Shown here: positions 8,606 through 17,954 of the stretch, piece after piece
How the letters are laid out: each line of letters starts with the position of its first letter
How positions within the stretch are numbered: position 1 is the first letter of the stretch
Source: Brevibacillus panacihumi W25
GTDB lineage: Bacteria > Bacillota > Bacilli > Brevibacillales > Brevibacillaceae
DNA length: 64,000 nucleotides
NCBI RefSeq assembly: GCF_000503775.1
Contig: NZ_KI629782.1
Span: 372,001 to 436,000, forward strand
Reading direction: 5' to 3'
Made by a program: the position numbers and the translations under genes
Notes under the pieces: generated by a model
Seen by the model: only the letters and a program-made list of their open reading frames with translations
Told to the model about the DNA's origin: nothing
The model's database searches: none

Positions 8606-9708
8606 TATTTTGCCTCCGCTTCTTCTCTCATCACACTAAGGATGTCATTTTCATCAATCTCTTTGACGACTTCGACACTGCCGATGGCACGCGGCAAAAT
8701 AAGCGCCAGCTTGCCTCCCACAGTCTTTTTATCGCGTTTCATCGCTTCCAGTACAGCATCCGGCGACATGCCCGCAGGCCAGGTGGTGGGCAGGTGGTAG
8801 AGGCCAAGCACTCGCGCCGTACGTGCATAGGTACCGGACTTGGCAAAGCCGATGCGTTCAGCCAGCCTCGCCGCCACACACATTCCGATGGAGATCGCTT
8901 CCCCATGGTTGAGGGTGGAATACGATGACAAGGCTTCAAAGGCATGGCCAAAGGTATGCCCCAGATTCAGCAAGGCACGCTGTCCCTGCTCCGTCTCATC
9001 CGCGGAGACGATGGCAGCCTTGACCCGGCAGCCTTGGTAGATCGCTTTTGCAATCGCATCCGCCTCCAATGCCCCCAATCGGTCTGCTTCCTGCTCCAAC
9101 CAGGTCACGAAGGTTTCGTCCGCAATCAATCCATGCTTGATGACCTCGGCAAAACCCGCCGCAATTTCTCGCTTGGGCAATGTCTGCAAGGTAGCTGTAT
9201 CATAAATCACCGCTTTGGGCTGATGGAAAGCACCGATCAGATTTTTGCCCAAGGGATGGTTGATCGCCACTTTTCCGCCGACGGAGCTATCATGTGCCAG
9301 AAGAGAGGTTGGCATCTGCACGAAATCAATTCCGCGCATGTAGGTCGCTGCCACAAACCCAGCCAAGTCGCCGACCACGCCTCCGCCAAGTGCCAGAATG
9401 GCAGACTTGCGGTCCAGACCTGCCTTGATTGCCTCCGTCATGACGTTTTCATAGACTGCCAGGCTTTTGGATTGTTCGCCTGGCTCGATCACTTTGGCAA
9501 CAACCGAATATCCTGCCGCCTCCAGCTCCGCTTGCAACGAAGCCAGATAGCGGGGAGCTACATGCTGATCGGTAATAATCATCAGTTTGCTTTTGGACAT
9601 AATCCCTACCTCTTGCAACTGATCTGAAGCACGTTGCAAGAGATGCTCCCCTATCAGTATCGGATAGGATCGTTCTCCCAACTCTACCTTCAATGTTTGC
9701 ATGCTCAT
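8605..9708 (-). CDS. aroB: 3-dehydroquinate synthase
   Basis: NAD- and metal-dependent cyclase of the shikimate pathway, 367 aa, acting on DAHP. The NAD-binding ALGGGVVGDLAGFVAATYMRG region lies near residues 105-125. The metal ligands fall in the expected places: Glu in FAEVIKHGL near 187 and histidines in LNLGHTFGHAFE near 250 and LNHGEAISIGM near 267. Its ATG overlaps the aroC stop (TAATG), so the three aro genes are tightly coupled. Confidence 0.97.
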   Translation of the reverse strand: MSMQTLKVELGERSYPILIGEHLLQRASDQLQEVGIMSKSKLMIITDQHVAPRYLASLQAELEAAGYSVVAKVIEPGEQSKSLAVYENVMTEAIKAGLDRKSAILALGGGVVGDLAGFVAATYMRGIDFVQMPTSLLAHDSSVGGKVAINHPLGKNLIGAFHQPKAVIYDTATLQTLPKREIAAGFAEVIKHGLIADETFVTWLEQEADRLGALEADAIAKAIYQGCRVKAAIVSADETEQGQRALLNLGHTFGHAFEALSSYSTLNHGEAISIGMCVAARLAERIGFAKSGTYARTARVLGLYHLPTTWPAGMSPDAVLEAMKRDKKTVGGKLALILPRAIGSVEVVKEIDENDILSVMREEAEAK

Positions 9709-10868
9709 TAGAATTTCTCCGTGTAGGCGCGATATTGGCTCACGTTCTCCAGCATATCGTCGATGGAATCAGACGGGAACTTCTCGCACATCGCCCGCGC
9801 GATTTCCCAAGCGACGACTGCCTCGGCTACCACGCTTGCAGCAGGCACCGCACAGCTGTCCGATCGCTCGACGCTGGCAGAGAACGCTTCATGTGTATCG
9901 ATATCGACGCTCATCAATGGTTTGTACAAGGTCGGGATCGGTTTCATCACCCCGCGGACGACGATCGGCATGCCAGTCGTCATGCCGCCCTCCAGCCCGC
10001 CTGCCCGATTGGATTTGCGGCTGTATCCGGACTGTTCATTCCAGGAGATCTCGTCATGCACCTGAGAGCCAGGACGTCCGGCCGCTTCAAAACCGATGCC
10101 GATCTCTACGCCTTTGAACGCCTGAATGCTCATGATCGCTTGCGCCAGACGCCCGTCCAGCTTGCGATCCCATTGCACGTGGCTTCCCAGCCCGATCGGC
10201 ACGCCATCCACGATCACTTCCACGATACCGCCAAGCGAATCGCCATCTTCCTTGGCTTTGTCGATCAACGCCATCATTTTCGGCTCTGCCTCTTTATCCA
10301 AGCAACGGACCGGAGATTCCTCGGTACGCGCGATCAATTCTTCCAAGCTGACATCCTGGCGTTGTGCCACTACCTCGCCGATTTGCAGGACGTGTCCTCC
10401 GACGCGAATGCCGAACGCCGCCAGCAATTGCCGGGCCACCGCACCGACCGCCACGCGAATCGTTGTCTCACGCGCACTGGAACGTTCCAGAATATTTCGC
10501 ATATCGCGCTGATGGTATTTAATCGCCCCGTTCAAATCCGCATGACCTGGCCGCGGACGCGAAACCCGACGCTTTTCCTCAGCGCCCTCAACAGGCTCGG
10601 CACTCATAATTCCTTGCCAGTGTGTCCAGTCTCTGTTTTCTACTACCAGTGTAATAGGAGCCCCGGTCGTATAGCCGTGCCGCACACCGGAGACGACCTT
10701 TACCTGGTCTTTCTCGATTTGCATCCGTCTGCCGCGACCATGTCCTTTTTGACGGCGGGCCAGTTGTTCGTTAATCGCATCTACAGAAAACGGCAAATTG
10801 CTGGGAACCCCTTCAATAATTGCCGTTAATTGAGGTCCGTGAGATTCACCTGCTGTCAAATAACGCAT
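9708..10868 (-). CDS. aroC: Chorismate synthase
   Basis: FMN-dependent last step of the shikimate pathway (called aroF in B. subtilis), 386 aa. The start [15 protein letters not shown] was chosen over an upstream in-frame ATG at 10943 because it gives the invariant N-terminus with the catalytic His at residue 10 and has GGAGGA 8 nt upstream. [28 protein letters not shown] and [15 protein letters not shown] are the family signatures. It heads the aroC-aroB-aroH block and has its own promoter candidate upstream. Confidence 0.97.
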   Translation of the reverse strand: MRYLTAGESHGPQLTAIIEGVPSNLPFSVDAINEQLARRQKGHGRGRRMQIEKDQVKVVSGVRHGYTTGAPITLVVENRDWTHWQGIMSAEPVEGAEEKRRVSRPRPGHADLNGAIKYHQRDMRNILERSSARETTIRVAVGAVARQLLAAFGIRVGGHVLQIGEVVAQRQDVSLEELIARTEESPVRCLDKEAEPKMMALIDKAKEDGDSLGGIVEVIVDGVPIGLGSHVQWDRKLDGRLAQAIMSIQAFKGVEIGIGFEAAGRPGSQVHDEISWNEQSGYSRKSNRAGGLEGGMTTGMPIVVRGVMKPIPTLYKPLMSVDIDTHEAFSASVERSDSCAVPAASVVAEAVVAWEIARAMCEKFPSDSIDDMLENVSQYRAYTEKF

Positions 10869-10954
10869 CCTTTGCTTCCTCCATCCTTTTGGCGCTCCTG
10901 CACACCGACACATCTCTATCATCAGGACGCCATTCTTTATCACTTTTAAGCGCT

Positions 10955-10983
10955 ATAATATCATACCTGCCATCCTGTGAAAA
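10955..10983 (-). promoter_or_regulatory. Candidate promoter of aroCBH
   Basis: -35 TTTTCA (10983-10978) and -10 TATTAT (10960-10955) with a 17-nt spacer, about 80 nt upstream of the aroC start and downstream of a terminator. Confidence 0.55.
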
Positions 10984-11025
10984 TATAAAAGTGGCAAACC
11001 ATGCGGGATCCGCCCTCTTTTACGG

Positions 11026-11054
11026 AAAAACGCTCCTCCGAATAAGGAGAAGCG
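11026..11054 (-). terminator. Intrinsic terminator downstream of the small HTH-like gene
   Basis: Minus strand: a 9-bp stem CGCTTCTCC with GGAGGAGCG (one G-T pair), 6-nt loop, then TTTTT at 11030-11026. It separates the cheR/small-gene transcript from aroC. Confidence 0.8.
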
Positions 11055-11072
11055 CAACGGTCTATCACACAC

Positions 11073-11240
11073 TCAGAAGTGGTCCACGATCATGAATGGA
11101 TTTTGACTAATCGGACGTCGGTGGTTTTCAGTTCGCATCAGATCATCTAGTTGCGTCTGCTCCGCACCGAGTATTTGCCCACATTCTTGCAGCGTAATCA
11201 GGCCCCGACGATATGCTTCGATGACTTTCTGCTTATCCAT
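11073..11240 (-). CDS. Small HTH-like protein, 55 aa
   Basis: Starts MDKQKVIEAYRRGLITLQE and ends in IVDHF. The start has a strong GGAGGATG 5 nt upstream, and the gene ends 19 nt before a terminator, so it looks real although short. The segment AYRRGLITLQECGQILG reads like a helix-turn-helix of the type used in small DNA-binding or regulator proteins. No wider family is recognised. It follows cheR on the same strand with a 74-nt gap. Confidence 0.7.
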   Translation of the reverse strand: MDKQKVIEAYRRGLITLQECGQILGAEQTQLDDLMRTENHRRPISQNPFMIVDHF

Positions 11241-11314
11241 CTGCATCCTCCCATACTAGTAGGTATTCCTAGTCTTGGTAGAAACGAGCAGCCTTATACC
11301 TCTGCAGGGTTGAA

Positions 11315-12097
11315 TCATCCCATTTTTCGATAAAAAAACGTATCTTCTGCTTCAAGCTGGTATTGATGCGGTTGAAAAATTTGCTCCGTGCTGCCGACGA
11401 ACAGGACGCCGCCCGGTTTTAAGGCACGGCTGAATTTTTGATAGAGCTCATGCTTGGCTTCTTCCGTAAAATAGATCATGACATTGCGGCATATGATCAA
11501 ATCAAATTGCGATTCAAAAGGATCTGCCAACAGATTGTGCTTTTTGAAAGTCACCTTATTTTTCACTTCGTCCAAAATCCGATAACTGTGCGTGTCCTTG
11601 GCAAAGTATTTCGAGACCAGGTCCGGCGGGCAGTCCTGCAGCGAACGGTCCGTGTACACTCCCTGCTTCGCTTTTGCTATCGCCCCTTCATCGATGTCTG
11701 TTGCAAGCAGAGTTGCATCAATCTTTTTGCGCAGCAGGATCAGCGACAGCGTATAGGGTTCCTCCCCTGTCGAGCAGGCGGCACTCCAGCATTTGATGCG
11801 CCCCGACTGCTTGGTCAATCTGGGCAGAATTTTGTTCTCCAGCACTTCCCATCTTCCCGGATTTCGGAAAAACTCGGATACATTGATTGTCATGCGGTCC
11901 AAAAACTCATAGAATAGCTCTTTGTCTTTCGAGATGGCCTCGAAGTATAGCGCGAACGTAGAATAACCCCGCTTGATCCGCAGGGATGTCAAACGGCGCT
12001 TCATTTGCGCTTCCTTGTAGAGGGCTAGGTCTATACCAGTCATTTTTTTTACACTTAGGATAAATTGTAGAAAGTCCTTATCTTCCATTTCAGCCAC
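11315..12097 (-). CDS. cheR: Chemotaxis protein methyltransferase
   Basis: SAM-dependent methylation of glutamates on chemoreceptors, 260 aa. The N-terminal helical domain ([14 protein letters not shown] near residues 27-40 and [16 protein letters not shown] near 65-80) binds receptor. The methyltransferase domain has [17 protein letters not shown] near 100-117, LATDID near 132, and the CRNVMIYF segment near 200. The GTG at 12097 and an ATG at 12088 are both possible starts; neither SD is decisive. ndk-cheR-aro order matches B. subtilis. A SigD-type promoter lies 46 nt upstream. Confidence 0.95.
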   Translation of the reverse strand: MAEMEDKDFLQFILSVKKMTGIDLALYKEAQMKRRLTSLRIKRGYSTFALYFEAISKDKELFYEFLDRMTINVSEFFRNPGRWEVLENKILPRLTKQSGRIKCWSAACSTGEEPYTLSLILLRKKIDATLLATDIDEGAIAKAKQGVYTDRSLQDCPPDLVSKYFAKDTHSYRILDEVKNKVTFKKHNLLADPFESQFDLIICRNVMIYFTEEAKHELYQKFSRALKPGGVLFVGSTEQIFQPHQYQLEAEDTFFYRKMG

Positions 12098-12142
12098 CCG
12101 CCATCCATCCTCTTTCCAATATCATTCATGCTATTCTCTAGA

Positions 12143-12168
12143 ATATCGGCAAATCCCTATCGAGTTTG
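12143..12168 (-). promoter_or_regulatory. SigD-type motility promoter of cheR
   Basis: Minus strand CAAA (12168-12165), 14-nt spacer, then GCCGATAT (12150-12143), an exact match to the SigD -10 consensus; the -35 consensus is TAAA. Predicted start about 12136. It sits directly before cheR, the only motility gene in this neighbourhood. Confidence 0.75.
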
Positions 12169-12185
12169 TAGCGAATTGTGACAAA

Positions 12186-12217
12186 AATAGAAAAAGACCC
12201 CAATATCGGGTCTTTTT
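12186..12217 (-). terminator. Intrinsic terminator after ndk
   Basis: AAAAAGACCC and GGGTCTTTTT (12191-12217) form a hairpin with T tracts in both directions; it lies 21 nt past the ndk stop. Confidence 0.85.
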
Positions 12218-12237
12218 CTGAATCCCAAGATTCCGGA

Positions 12238-12681
12238 TTAGATCCAAGCTTGGATCGTTTTGTCGTATGCCAGCACTTCATCATTGGAGAACCACAGTGC
12301 GATTTCACGCTCTGCGCTTTCTGGGGAATCGGAACCATGGATGATGTTCATCCCTACAGAAGTTGCGAAATCGCCACGGATTGTACCGGAAGCTGCGTCA
12401 GCAGGGTTTGTTTTGCCCATCATGGAGCGAGCGTTGGCGATGACGTTGTTTCCTTGCCATACCATCGCGAATACAGGACCGGAAGTGATGAAGTCTACCA
12501 GTTCGCCAAAGAACGGGCGCTCTTTGTGCTCAGCGTAGTGTTTTTCAGCCAGCTCGCGGCTAACTGTCATCAGTTTTGCTCCTACCAGTTGGTATCCTTT
12601 TTTCTCGAAGCGGGATACAATCTCCCCGACCAGATTACGTTGTACACCATCAGGTTTTACCATAAGGAATGTTTTTTCCAT
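12238..12681 (-). CDS. ndk: Nucleoside diphosphate kinase
   Basis: Transfers the gamma phosphate between nucleoside triphosphates and diphosphates through a phosphohistidine, 147 aa. [17 protein letters not shown] opens the protein, and the catalytic His sits in the [13 protein letters not shown] segment near residue 115, the standard NDK signature. It has its own promoter candidate and terminator and so appears monocistronic, although placed between hepT and cheR. Confidence 0.97.
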   Translation of the reverse strand: MEKTFLMVKPDGVQRNLVGEIVSRFEKKGYQLVGAKLMTVSRELAEKHYAEHKERPFFGELVDFITSGPVFAMVWQGNNVIANARSMMGKTNPADAASGTIRGDFATSVGMNIIHGSDSPESAEREIALWFSNDEVLAYDKTIQAWI

Positions 12682-12737
12682 TGTAAGTATGCCTCCATTA
12701 CAGCTATGTATTGGTGAGTGTAATCACACCACCGCAA

Positions 12738-12766
12738 ATTTTATCAAAACAGTGGGTCGCAAGCAA
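12738..12766 (-). promoter_or_regulatory. Candidate promoter of ndk
   Basis: -35 TTGCTT (12766-12761), 17-nt spacer, -10 TAAAAT (12743-12738). An interrupted inverted repeat GTGTnnnnnACAC lies just downstream, about 12717-12730. Confidence 0.6.
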
Positions 12767-12787
12767 CAGCATGACCAAGAAATTTGT

Positions 12788-13753
12788 TTAAAATTTACGT
12801 TCAATGATAAAGTCGGCAATTCCCAGCAGAGACGTCTTCGCCTGATTATCCGGCAAGTCAGCCAAAATTGCGCGCGCACGTGCGATGTAGCGCTCCGCCA
12901 GTCTCTGCGAAAAGCCTATTCCTTCGTCATTGCGAACCATCTGAACCGCTTCATGGACATGATCCCAGAACATCTCCTCGGCAATCCACGTCTGGAATTG
13001 CTCGCGTGAGCGCCCGTGATGTGCCGCATAGAGCGCTGGCAGGGTGATGTTGCCGTTAAGCAGATCGCTGCCAGCCGGCTTGCCAAGCTGCTTTTCCGTA
13101 CCGGTAAAGTCCAGGATGTCGTCGGTAATTTGAAATGCCATCCCGACATTGTAGCCATACCAGTACATTTTGCGGACTATCTCTTCCGCAGCTCCGCTCG
13201 CTACAGCCCCCATCTGGCAACTGATCGCGATGAGGAGAGCTGTTTTGCGTTTGATCCGCCGCAGATAGGTGCGGAAATTTTGGTTCCAGTTATTCAAATC
13301 CTTCACCTGTTCGATCTCGCCCTTGCATACCTCTACCATGGCGTGCGCGAGAATTCGGTGCAATTGGGGAATCGGCAGCTGTGCCGCGATAGCCAAGGCA
13401 CGCGCGAGAATATAATCCCCTGCATACATGGCGACCTTATTGTCCCATTTGGTGCGGACTGTCTCCCGTCCGCGTCTTTTGTCCGCATCATCAATCACAT
13501 CGTCGTGAACCAATGTCGCCATGTGAATCAACTCTAGCGGTACCGCGACGTGCTTGAGCTTTTTTATATCGTAATTCCCCCATTTGCCGCCAAGCAGAAC
13601 AAAAACCGGACGAATCCTCTTCCCTCCGGCCTTCAGCAAATGCGTAGAGGACTGGTACAGCTCCCGCACTTCGGTATCGATGGACTTTTCCAGTTCATCC
13701 TCGATGTACTGGACGTCCTTTTTCATCTTGAAGTAAATTTCGACAAGGTTCAT
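12788..13753 (-). CDS. hepT: Heptaprenyl diphosphate synthase component II
   Basis: Catalytic subunit of the two-component trans-prenyl synthase that makes the C35 side chain of menaquinone-7 from farnesyl diphosphate and IPP, 321 aa. Both aspartate-rich motifs are present: LVHDDVIDDADKRRG near residues 84-98 and QITDDILDFTG near 210-220. The ATG at 13753 was chosen because it has AGGTGG 5 nt upstream and an in-frame stop lies just before it. It works with HepS, encoded at 16157-16993. Confidence 0.95.
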   Translation of the reverse strand: MNLVEIYFKMKKDVQYIEDELEKSIDTEVRELYQSSTHLLKAGGKRIRPVFVLLGGKWGNYDIKKLKHVAVPLELIHMATLVHDDVIDDADKRRGRETVRTKWDNKVAMYAGDYILARALAIAAQLPIPQLHRILAHAMVEVCKGEIEQVKDLNNWNQNFRTYLRRIKRKTALLIAISCQMGAVASGAAEEIVRKMYWYGYNVGMAFQITDDILDFTGTEKQLGKPAGSDLLNGNITLPALYAAHHGRSREQFQTWIAEEMFWDHVHEAVQMVRNDEGIGFSQRLAERYIARARAILADLPDNQAKTSLLGIADFIIERKF

Positions 13754-13887
13754 CCGTCCCACCTATTTCATCGACGTAGTATTGATCGGTGTCGCCCGCA
13801 GAGTCCCCCACATCCGTAAAAGCGGTCTTGCTCCCGTGTAACGGGAATGCCCTGTGGCGCGTATTCCTTGATAAAGAGCTTCGGTCC

Positions 13888-14484
13888 CTACTCTCCCCAG
13901 CGTCGAAACAGCGCATGGGGAACGTCCAGTGCATCCAAAGCTTTGCCCACTACAAAGTTGATCAGATCATCCATCGTTTGCGGCTTCTGATAATAACCGG
14001 GCATCGCTGGCAGTATTTTTACCCCCAGTCGCGAAAGCTTGAGCATATTCTCCAGGTGAATGGCATTGAGAGGCGTCTCGCGGGGCACGAGGACAAGCCG
14101 GCGCCCTTCCTTCAACATCACATCAGCGACTCGCTCCAGTAAATTGCCAGATGCGCCTTGCGCCAATCCAGATACCGTCCCCATCGAGCAGGGAACCACG
14201 ATCATCCCATCACAGCGATACGAACCGCTCGCGGCAGGACATCGAAAATCACGCAGTCCCCAGTACTGAAGCACACCGGGAAAATCCTGCTGCAGCTTTT
14301 CCTGCAGCAGGGCCTCCCGATCCTGCGTATCCCAGTCCAATTCGTCGCGAAATACCTGCCAGCCTGCTTCCGTGATCATCAGGTGCACAAGATGTCCTGC
14401 CCGAAGAAGCTCCTGAACCAGACGAACGCCATAAATGGCACCGCTTGCTCCTGTAATCCCGACTGCCCATTTTTGCTGAGTCAT
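13888..14484 (-). CDS. ubiX: UbiX-family flavin prenyltransferase
   Basis: 198 aa. VGITGASGAIYGVRLVQ at the N-terminus is the flavoprotein phosphate-binding loop, and VVPCSMGTVSGLAQGASGNLLERVADV and LVPRETPLNAIHLENMLKL are the dimethylallyl-phosphate and FMN segments. The family prenylates FMN to make the cofactor of UbiD decarboxylases. It overlaps the upstream ubiA stop by 4 nt. In B. subtilis no ubiX lies between menG and hepT, so this pair is an insertion relative to that order. No ubiD is visible in the window. Confidence 0.93.
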   Translation of the reverse strand: MTQQKWAVGITGASGAIYGVRLVQELLRAGHLVHLMITEAGWQVFRDELDWDTQDREALLQEKLQQDFPGVLQYWGLRDFRCPAASGSYRCDGMIVVPCSMGTVSGLAQGASGNLLERVADVMLKEGRRLVLVPRETPLNAIHLENMLKLSRLGVKILPAMPGYYQKPQTMDDLINFVVGKALDALDVPHALFRRWGE

Positions 14485-15350
14485 GTGATCACCAAATCAA
14501 TCATGGTAAAAACAAACATGACGACACTCAAAATACCGTTCATATTGAAGAATGCTACGTCCACTTTGGAGAGGTCAGTCGGCTTGACCAGGCTGTGCTC
14601 ATAGATCAGAATCGCCCCGGAAATCAGTACTCCAATCAGGAACCAGAACGACAGATCCGCCATGGCATAAAGAGAAACCAGCCCGATGAACGTCAAGAAA
14701 TGGCAGATTCTCGCCACAAGCAGCGCGTTGGCAACCCCGAAACGGCTAGGCATCGAGTACAAGCCTTCTTTGCGGTCGAAGTCCGCATCTTGGCAAGCGT
14801 AGATAATATCAAAGCCTGCCGTCCAGAACATGACGGAAGCAAACAGCAAGAATCCTGTAATATCGACCTGACCAGTCGTAGCCACCCAACCGCCCAACGG
14901 ACCGAAGCCGATCGCGATACCGAGAACAAAGTGGCAAAGCCAGGTAAACCGTTTCGTATAAGAATACAGCACGAGCACAAATACTGCCAATGGCAGCAGC
15001 TTCACTGCCAAATCGTTTAACTGGAACGCTGCGATAAACAACACCAGGAAAGAAACAACGATAAAGACAAGAACTTCTATCACAGAAATCAATCCGGCCG
15101 GAATGGCACGCGTCACCGTACGCGGATTTTTCGCATCAATGAAACGGTCAATCAACCGGTTGAGCGACATCGCTGCGCTGCGGGCCCCTACCATTGCCAC
15201 TGTCACCCAAAAAATCTCCATCCAGGTGGGCCAGGTTCCCTCTACTACAATGCTGCCCAGTACCGCTCCCATAAACGCAAACGGCAAAGCAAAGATCGAG
15301 TGTTCAAATTTTATCATTTCCAATATGATTTTCAACTTGCGAAGAGCCAT
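14481..15350 (-). CDS. ubiA: UbiA-family polyprenyltransferase
   Basis: Membrane prenyltransferase of about 289 aa and eight or nine hydrophobic segments. The two Mg-diphosphate motifs are NRLIDRFIDAKNPRT near residues 61-75 and the DADFDRKEGLYSMP segment near 182-195. ATG at 15350 is preferred (GGAAG 8 nt upstream). It attaches a polyprenyl tail to an aromatic acid; together with UbiX and the HepS/HepT synthase it may act in menaquinone synthesis by the futalosine route. The substrate cannot be read from sequence alone. Confidence 0.9.
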   Translation of the reverse strand: MALRKLKIILEMIKFEHSIFALPFAFMGAVLGSIVVEGTWPTWMEIFWVTVAMVGARSAAMSLNRLIDRFIDAKNPRTVTRAIPAGLISVIEVLVFIVVSFLVLFIAAFQLNDLAVKLLPLAVFVLVLYSYTKRFTWLCHFVLGIAIGFGPLGGWVATTGQVDITGFLLFASVMFWTAGFDIIYACQDADFDRKEGLYSMPSRFGVANALLVARICHFLTFIGLVSLYAMADLSFWFLIGVLISGAILIYEHSLVKPTDLSKVDVAFFNMNGILSVVMFVFTMIDLVIT

Positions 15351-15427
15351 GCGATACACTTCCTATTCCCATTAGAAAACTTGGCTATACTGAGCCTTGG
15401 CTGAACAAAAAGCAACATCCCCTTGCA

Positions 15428-16138
15428 TCAAGGTGATGGTTTTGTCCCCATATGCAAGGCTGCTACGCCCCCCATGAACAGCTTGATTTGTACAGGGTCG
15501 AGCCCTGCCTTTTGGAACATGCCCGCCAGTTCGCGACTGTCTGGAAAATTCGTCAACGATTGCGGCAACCAAGCATACTGTTCGTACTTGTTTACAGTCA
15601 GCTTAGCAACGAATGGCAGAATATGGTAAAAATAAAGATAGAACAATTGGCGATAAGGCTTGAAAGGAGGTTTGGAAACTTCGAGTGAGACCACTTTCCC
15701 CCCTGGCTTGACCACTCTGGTCATTTCCTTCAGCACTGTCTGTACATCAGGAACATTGCGAAGGGCAAAACCAATCGTCACATAATCAAAGGTATTATCC
15801 TCGTATGGCAAGTTCATTGCATCTGCATTGACGAGCGAAACGACCTGGTCCTGCTTCTCTTTTGCTACCTTGTAGGCACCGACATCCAGCATGTTTTGGC
15901 TAAAGTCCAAGCCCACTACCCGGCCTGACGGACCTACGGCCTCTGCCAGCGCAATGGTCCAGTCGCACGTGCCGCATGCAACATCCAAAGCTGTTTGACC
16001 AGGCTGAATATTCATTTGCTTCATGGTATAGTTTCGCCAGGCTACATGGCTGCCGAAACTGATGACGTTGTTCATTTTGTCGTAATCATCCGCAATGCTC
16101 TCGAAGACGGAGTGAACGAACTGAGCCTTATCTTTCAT
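15428..16138 (-). CDS. menG: Demethylmenaquinone methyltransferase
   Basis: C-methylation of demethylmenaquinone, the last step of menaquinone synthesis (MenG/UbiE family), 236 aa. The SAM-binding [18 protein letters not shown] region is near residues 47-64; [20 protein letters not shown] near 130-150 is the family signature. The ATG at 16138 is preferred over a TTG at 16153 because GGAG lies 9 nt upstream and the N-terminus then matches the family length, but the TTG is also served by GAGGAG in the end of hepS. Confidence 0.94.
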   Translation of the reverse strand: MKDKAQFVHSVFESIADDYDKMNNVISFGSHVAWRNYTMKQMNIQPGQTALDVACGTCDWTIALAEAVGPSGRVVGLDFSQNMLDVGAYKVAKEKQDQVVSLVNADAMNLPYEDNTFDYVTIGFALRNVPDVQTVLKEMTRVVKPGGKVVSLEVSKPPFKPYRQLFYLYFYHILPFVAKLTVNKYEQYAWLPQSLTNFPDSRELAGMFQKAGLDPVQIKLFMGGVAALHMGTKPSP

Positions 16139-16156
16139 GTGTGTCTGCTCCAAAGC

Positions 16157-16993
16157 TTACAACTCCTCAATGACCCGTTTCAATCGGTTCACCCGATGTG
16201 CATAACGAGCCGTAATGGCTGCCAGCATGTTACGCGTTTCCACGGGATGGAGATTCCGGGCCATCTGTTCACACATGCCGATCATATCCAATGCTTTTGT
16301 TTCAATGCTGTACAAAACCTGTGAGATAGTCGCCCCCGGTTTTTGCAGCAGAAACCTGGAAAAGCCAAAAGGCGGTTGCTGTTGCCATTTCAAATGCTCC
16401 CACTCGCCGATGACACTCTCCACCGTAGCCGTATCCTTAAATAGGTCAATCCAGATTCGCCGTGTATCCTCACGAGTAGCGTACTCTTCCACGATCGCGA
16501 CATAAAGACCTGTATCAATCATATTGCGCAATTCCCAGTACTCTTCATCGGAGGAAAGTCTGCCGTCTTTGCCTGCGATATACAGCCTCATCTTGGCTTC
16601 GTTCACGCGCTGGACAGCGCCCGACAATACTTCGACCGCCTTGATCTCTCCTGCTTCGGCCAACAATTGATAGTAACGGCTGCTGTAATAATCTCCGGCC
16701 AGCACCGTTAATTGTCGATTACGTTCTGCCGCTTCCGTCTTTTCATAGGTGTTGGTAACAAGTTCATGCATGTCCAATCCCAGTTGGACGAGCCCAGTCG
16801 CCGTGCAGAGAATCGTGGCGCGTTCCTTGTTCATGCCCTGTTCCAGAAGAAAATGAAACAACAGGGAGAGTCTGCTCTCCGAAAGTGCGGGAACATCCAC
16901 GTATTTCTCTACATAGGATTGGGTGGTTCGCTTGTAGATTTGTTCGATAATGTTCCGAACTTCCTCTACAGTTGGAGTTTGTTCTCTGCTCAT
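16157..16993 (-). CDS. hepS: Heptaprenyl diphosphate synthase component I
   Basis: Non-catalytic partner of HepT that sets prenyl chain length, 278 aa, mostly helical. The tract HELVTNTYEKTEAAERNR followed by VLAGDYYSSRYYQLLAEAGE near residues 96-136 is the family hallmark. The start at 16993 has an excellent GGAGGAGG 4 nt upstream; a longer frame to 17053 lacks one. hepS-menG-(ubiA-ubiX)-hepT form one compact minus-strand unit. Confidence 0.92.
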   Translation of the reverse strand: MSREQTPTVEEVRNIIEQIYKRTTQSYVEKYVDVPALSESRLSLLFHFLLEQGMNKERATILCTATGLVQLGLDMHELVTNTYEKTEAAERNRQLTVLAGDYYSSRYYQLLAEAGEIKAVEVLSGAVQRVNEAKMRLYIAGKDGRLSSDEEYWELRNMIDTGLYVAIVEEYATREDTRRIWIDLFKDTATVESVIGEWEHLKWQQQPPFGFSRFLLQKPGATISQVLYSIETKALDMIGMCEQMARNLHPVETRNMLAAITARYAHRVNRLKRVIEEL

Positions 16994-17115
16994 GCGTCCT
17001 CCTCCACTAGCTGTACACAACCTGATGTCTTTCGCTTGTTCGTACACGTCCATTTTTCAAGCTGCCCGGTCAAAAGGCCGTCCTTACCATCATATCACAC
17101 TTCGTTCCTCAGGGA

Positions 17116-17625
17116 CTAATTTCTCTCGTAAAAATAAGGGTCAATACGCACAGAATAGGTTTCTTTTACGAAACCTGCTATCTCATCCGTCCCTGTCAAA
17201 TTCTTGGCGTAGCGGGAATGCGTCTGTCGATCCGATTGAATCGCAACCAGCATGCGGTTCCCTTTTAGATAATCCCGATCCTCGAGCAAGCGAAAGTAAA
17301 CCTGATTCACATTCCAGGTGAACGTGAACAATTGATTCGTTACATGGTAAAAATCCTGATATACGAACGGAAGCTCCACTTGCTGCTCCGGTTTTACGAC
17401 GAGATCGACGTAGATCGAGGCATGATCCCATTTGATACGCTTAATATTATAATGTGTTGTAACCGTTGTAAATAAATCGAGCGTATTTTGCTCGTCTAAC
17501 CGAATCGGAGAAGAAGGCTGGAAAGTAGCCAAATCCGCCTGTTTCCACCGATCGATCGGGATCAAAGATAGTACAAAGGCAAGCAATGAAGATACAGCGA
17601 TCGCCAGAAATAGTCTTCGTGGCAT
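17116..17625 (-). CDS. Membrane-anchored protein of unknown function
   Basis: 169 aa. An N-terminal basic patch (MPRRL) and a hydrophobic segment at residues 5-23 suggest an anchor or uncleaved signal, with the remainder outside the cell. The rest is rich in beta-prone segments (IYVDLVVKPEQQ, YFRLLEDRDY) and holds no recognised motif. The start has GAGGG 7 nt upstream. It lies between mtrB and hepS, after a terminator, and could be the first gene of the hepS transcript. No family assigned. Confidence 0.75.
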   Translation of the reverse strand: MPRRLFLAIAVSSLLAFVLSLIPIDRWKQADLATFQPSSPIRLDEQNTLDLFTTVTTHYNIKRIKWDHASIYVDLVVKPEQQVELPFVYQDFYHVTNQLFTFTWNVNQVYFRLLEDRDYLKGNRMLVAIQSDRQTHSRYAKNLTGTDEIAGFVKETYSVRIDPYFYERN

Positions 17626-17654
17626 CCGGCATCCCTCCTCTCTTCCCATTGTAC

Positions 17655-17683
17655 AAACAAAAAAAGCAGGCTATGCCTGCTTT
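17655..17683 (-). terminator. Intrinsic terminator after mtrB
   Basis: Minus strand AAAGCAGGC, 3-nt loop, GCCTGCTTT, extended by a run of seven or more T. Confidence 0.85.
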
Positions 17684-17695
17684 CCCATTCTTCCT

Positions 17696-17929
17696 TTACT
17701 CCGTCGTGTCGATGGTTCCGTGCTTGGAATAGATAACAGCGCTTCCTCTCACCTTAATCGCAGAGGTATGCTCGGTAAATTGCAAAATCATCACTTCACC
17801 CTTGTCCAGCTTTTCGGTATGGTGAAAACGCGTATCGGAGCCGCGAGTAAGTCCAATTACGTTTACACCGTTTTCCTTCGCCTTCACGATGACGTAATCT
17901 TGTTGAAAATTGGGTGTCTGGCTCATCAT
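17696..17929 (-). CDS. mtrB: Trp RNA-binding attenuation protein TRAP
   Basis: 77-aa subunit of the 11-mer ring that binds (G/U)AG repeats when loaded with tryptophan. [26 protein letters not shown] and [13 protein letters not shown] together carry the RNA-contacting Lys, Lys and Arg of the KLDKGE and IKVRG segments and the tryptophan-pocket Thr and Gly residues. Two ATGs in tandem (17929 and 17926); the second is better spaced from GGAGG. Its target is the leader at 7969-8021. In B. subtilis mtrB follows folE in one operon; here folE is 3 kb away. Confidence 0.96.
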   Translation of the reverse strand: MMSQTPNFQQDYVIVKAKENGVNVIGLTRGSDTRFHHTEKLDKGEVMILQFTEHTSAIKVRGSAVIYSKHGTIDTTE

Positions 17930-17954
17930 CTGTCCTCCTTCTCGGCTAGCTGAT

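Noticed and set aside
9693-10829. 378-codon plus-strand ORF opposite aroC
   Set aside because: Cys- and Arg-rich antisense frame of a conserved gene.
13763-13887. Possible small gene between ubiX and hepT
   Set aside because: Only fragments of open frame, no SD; left as intergenic.
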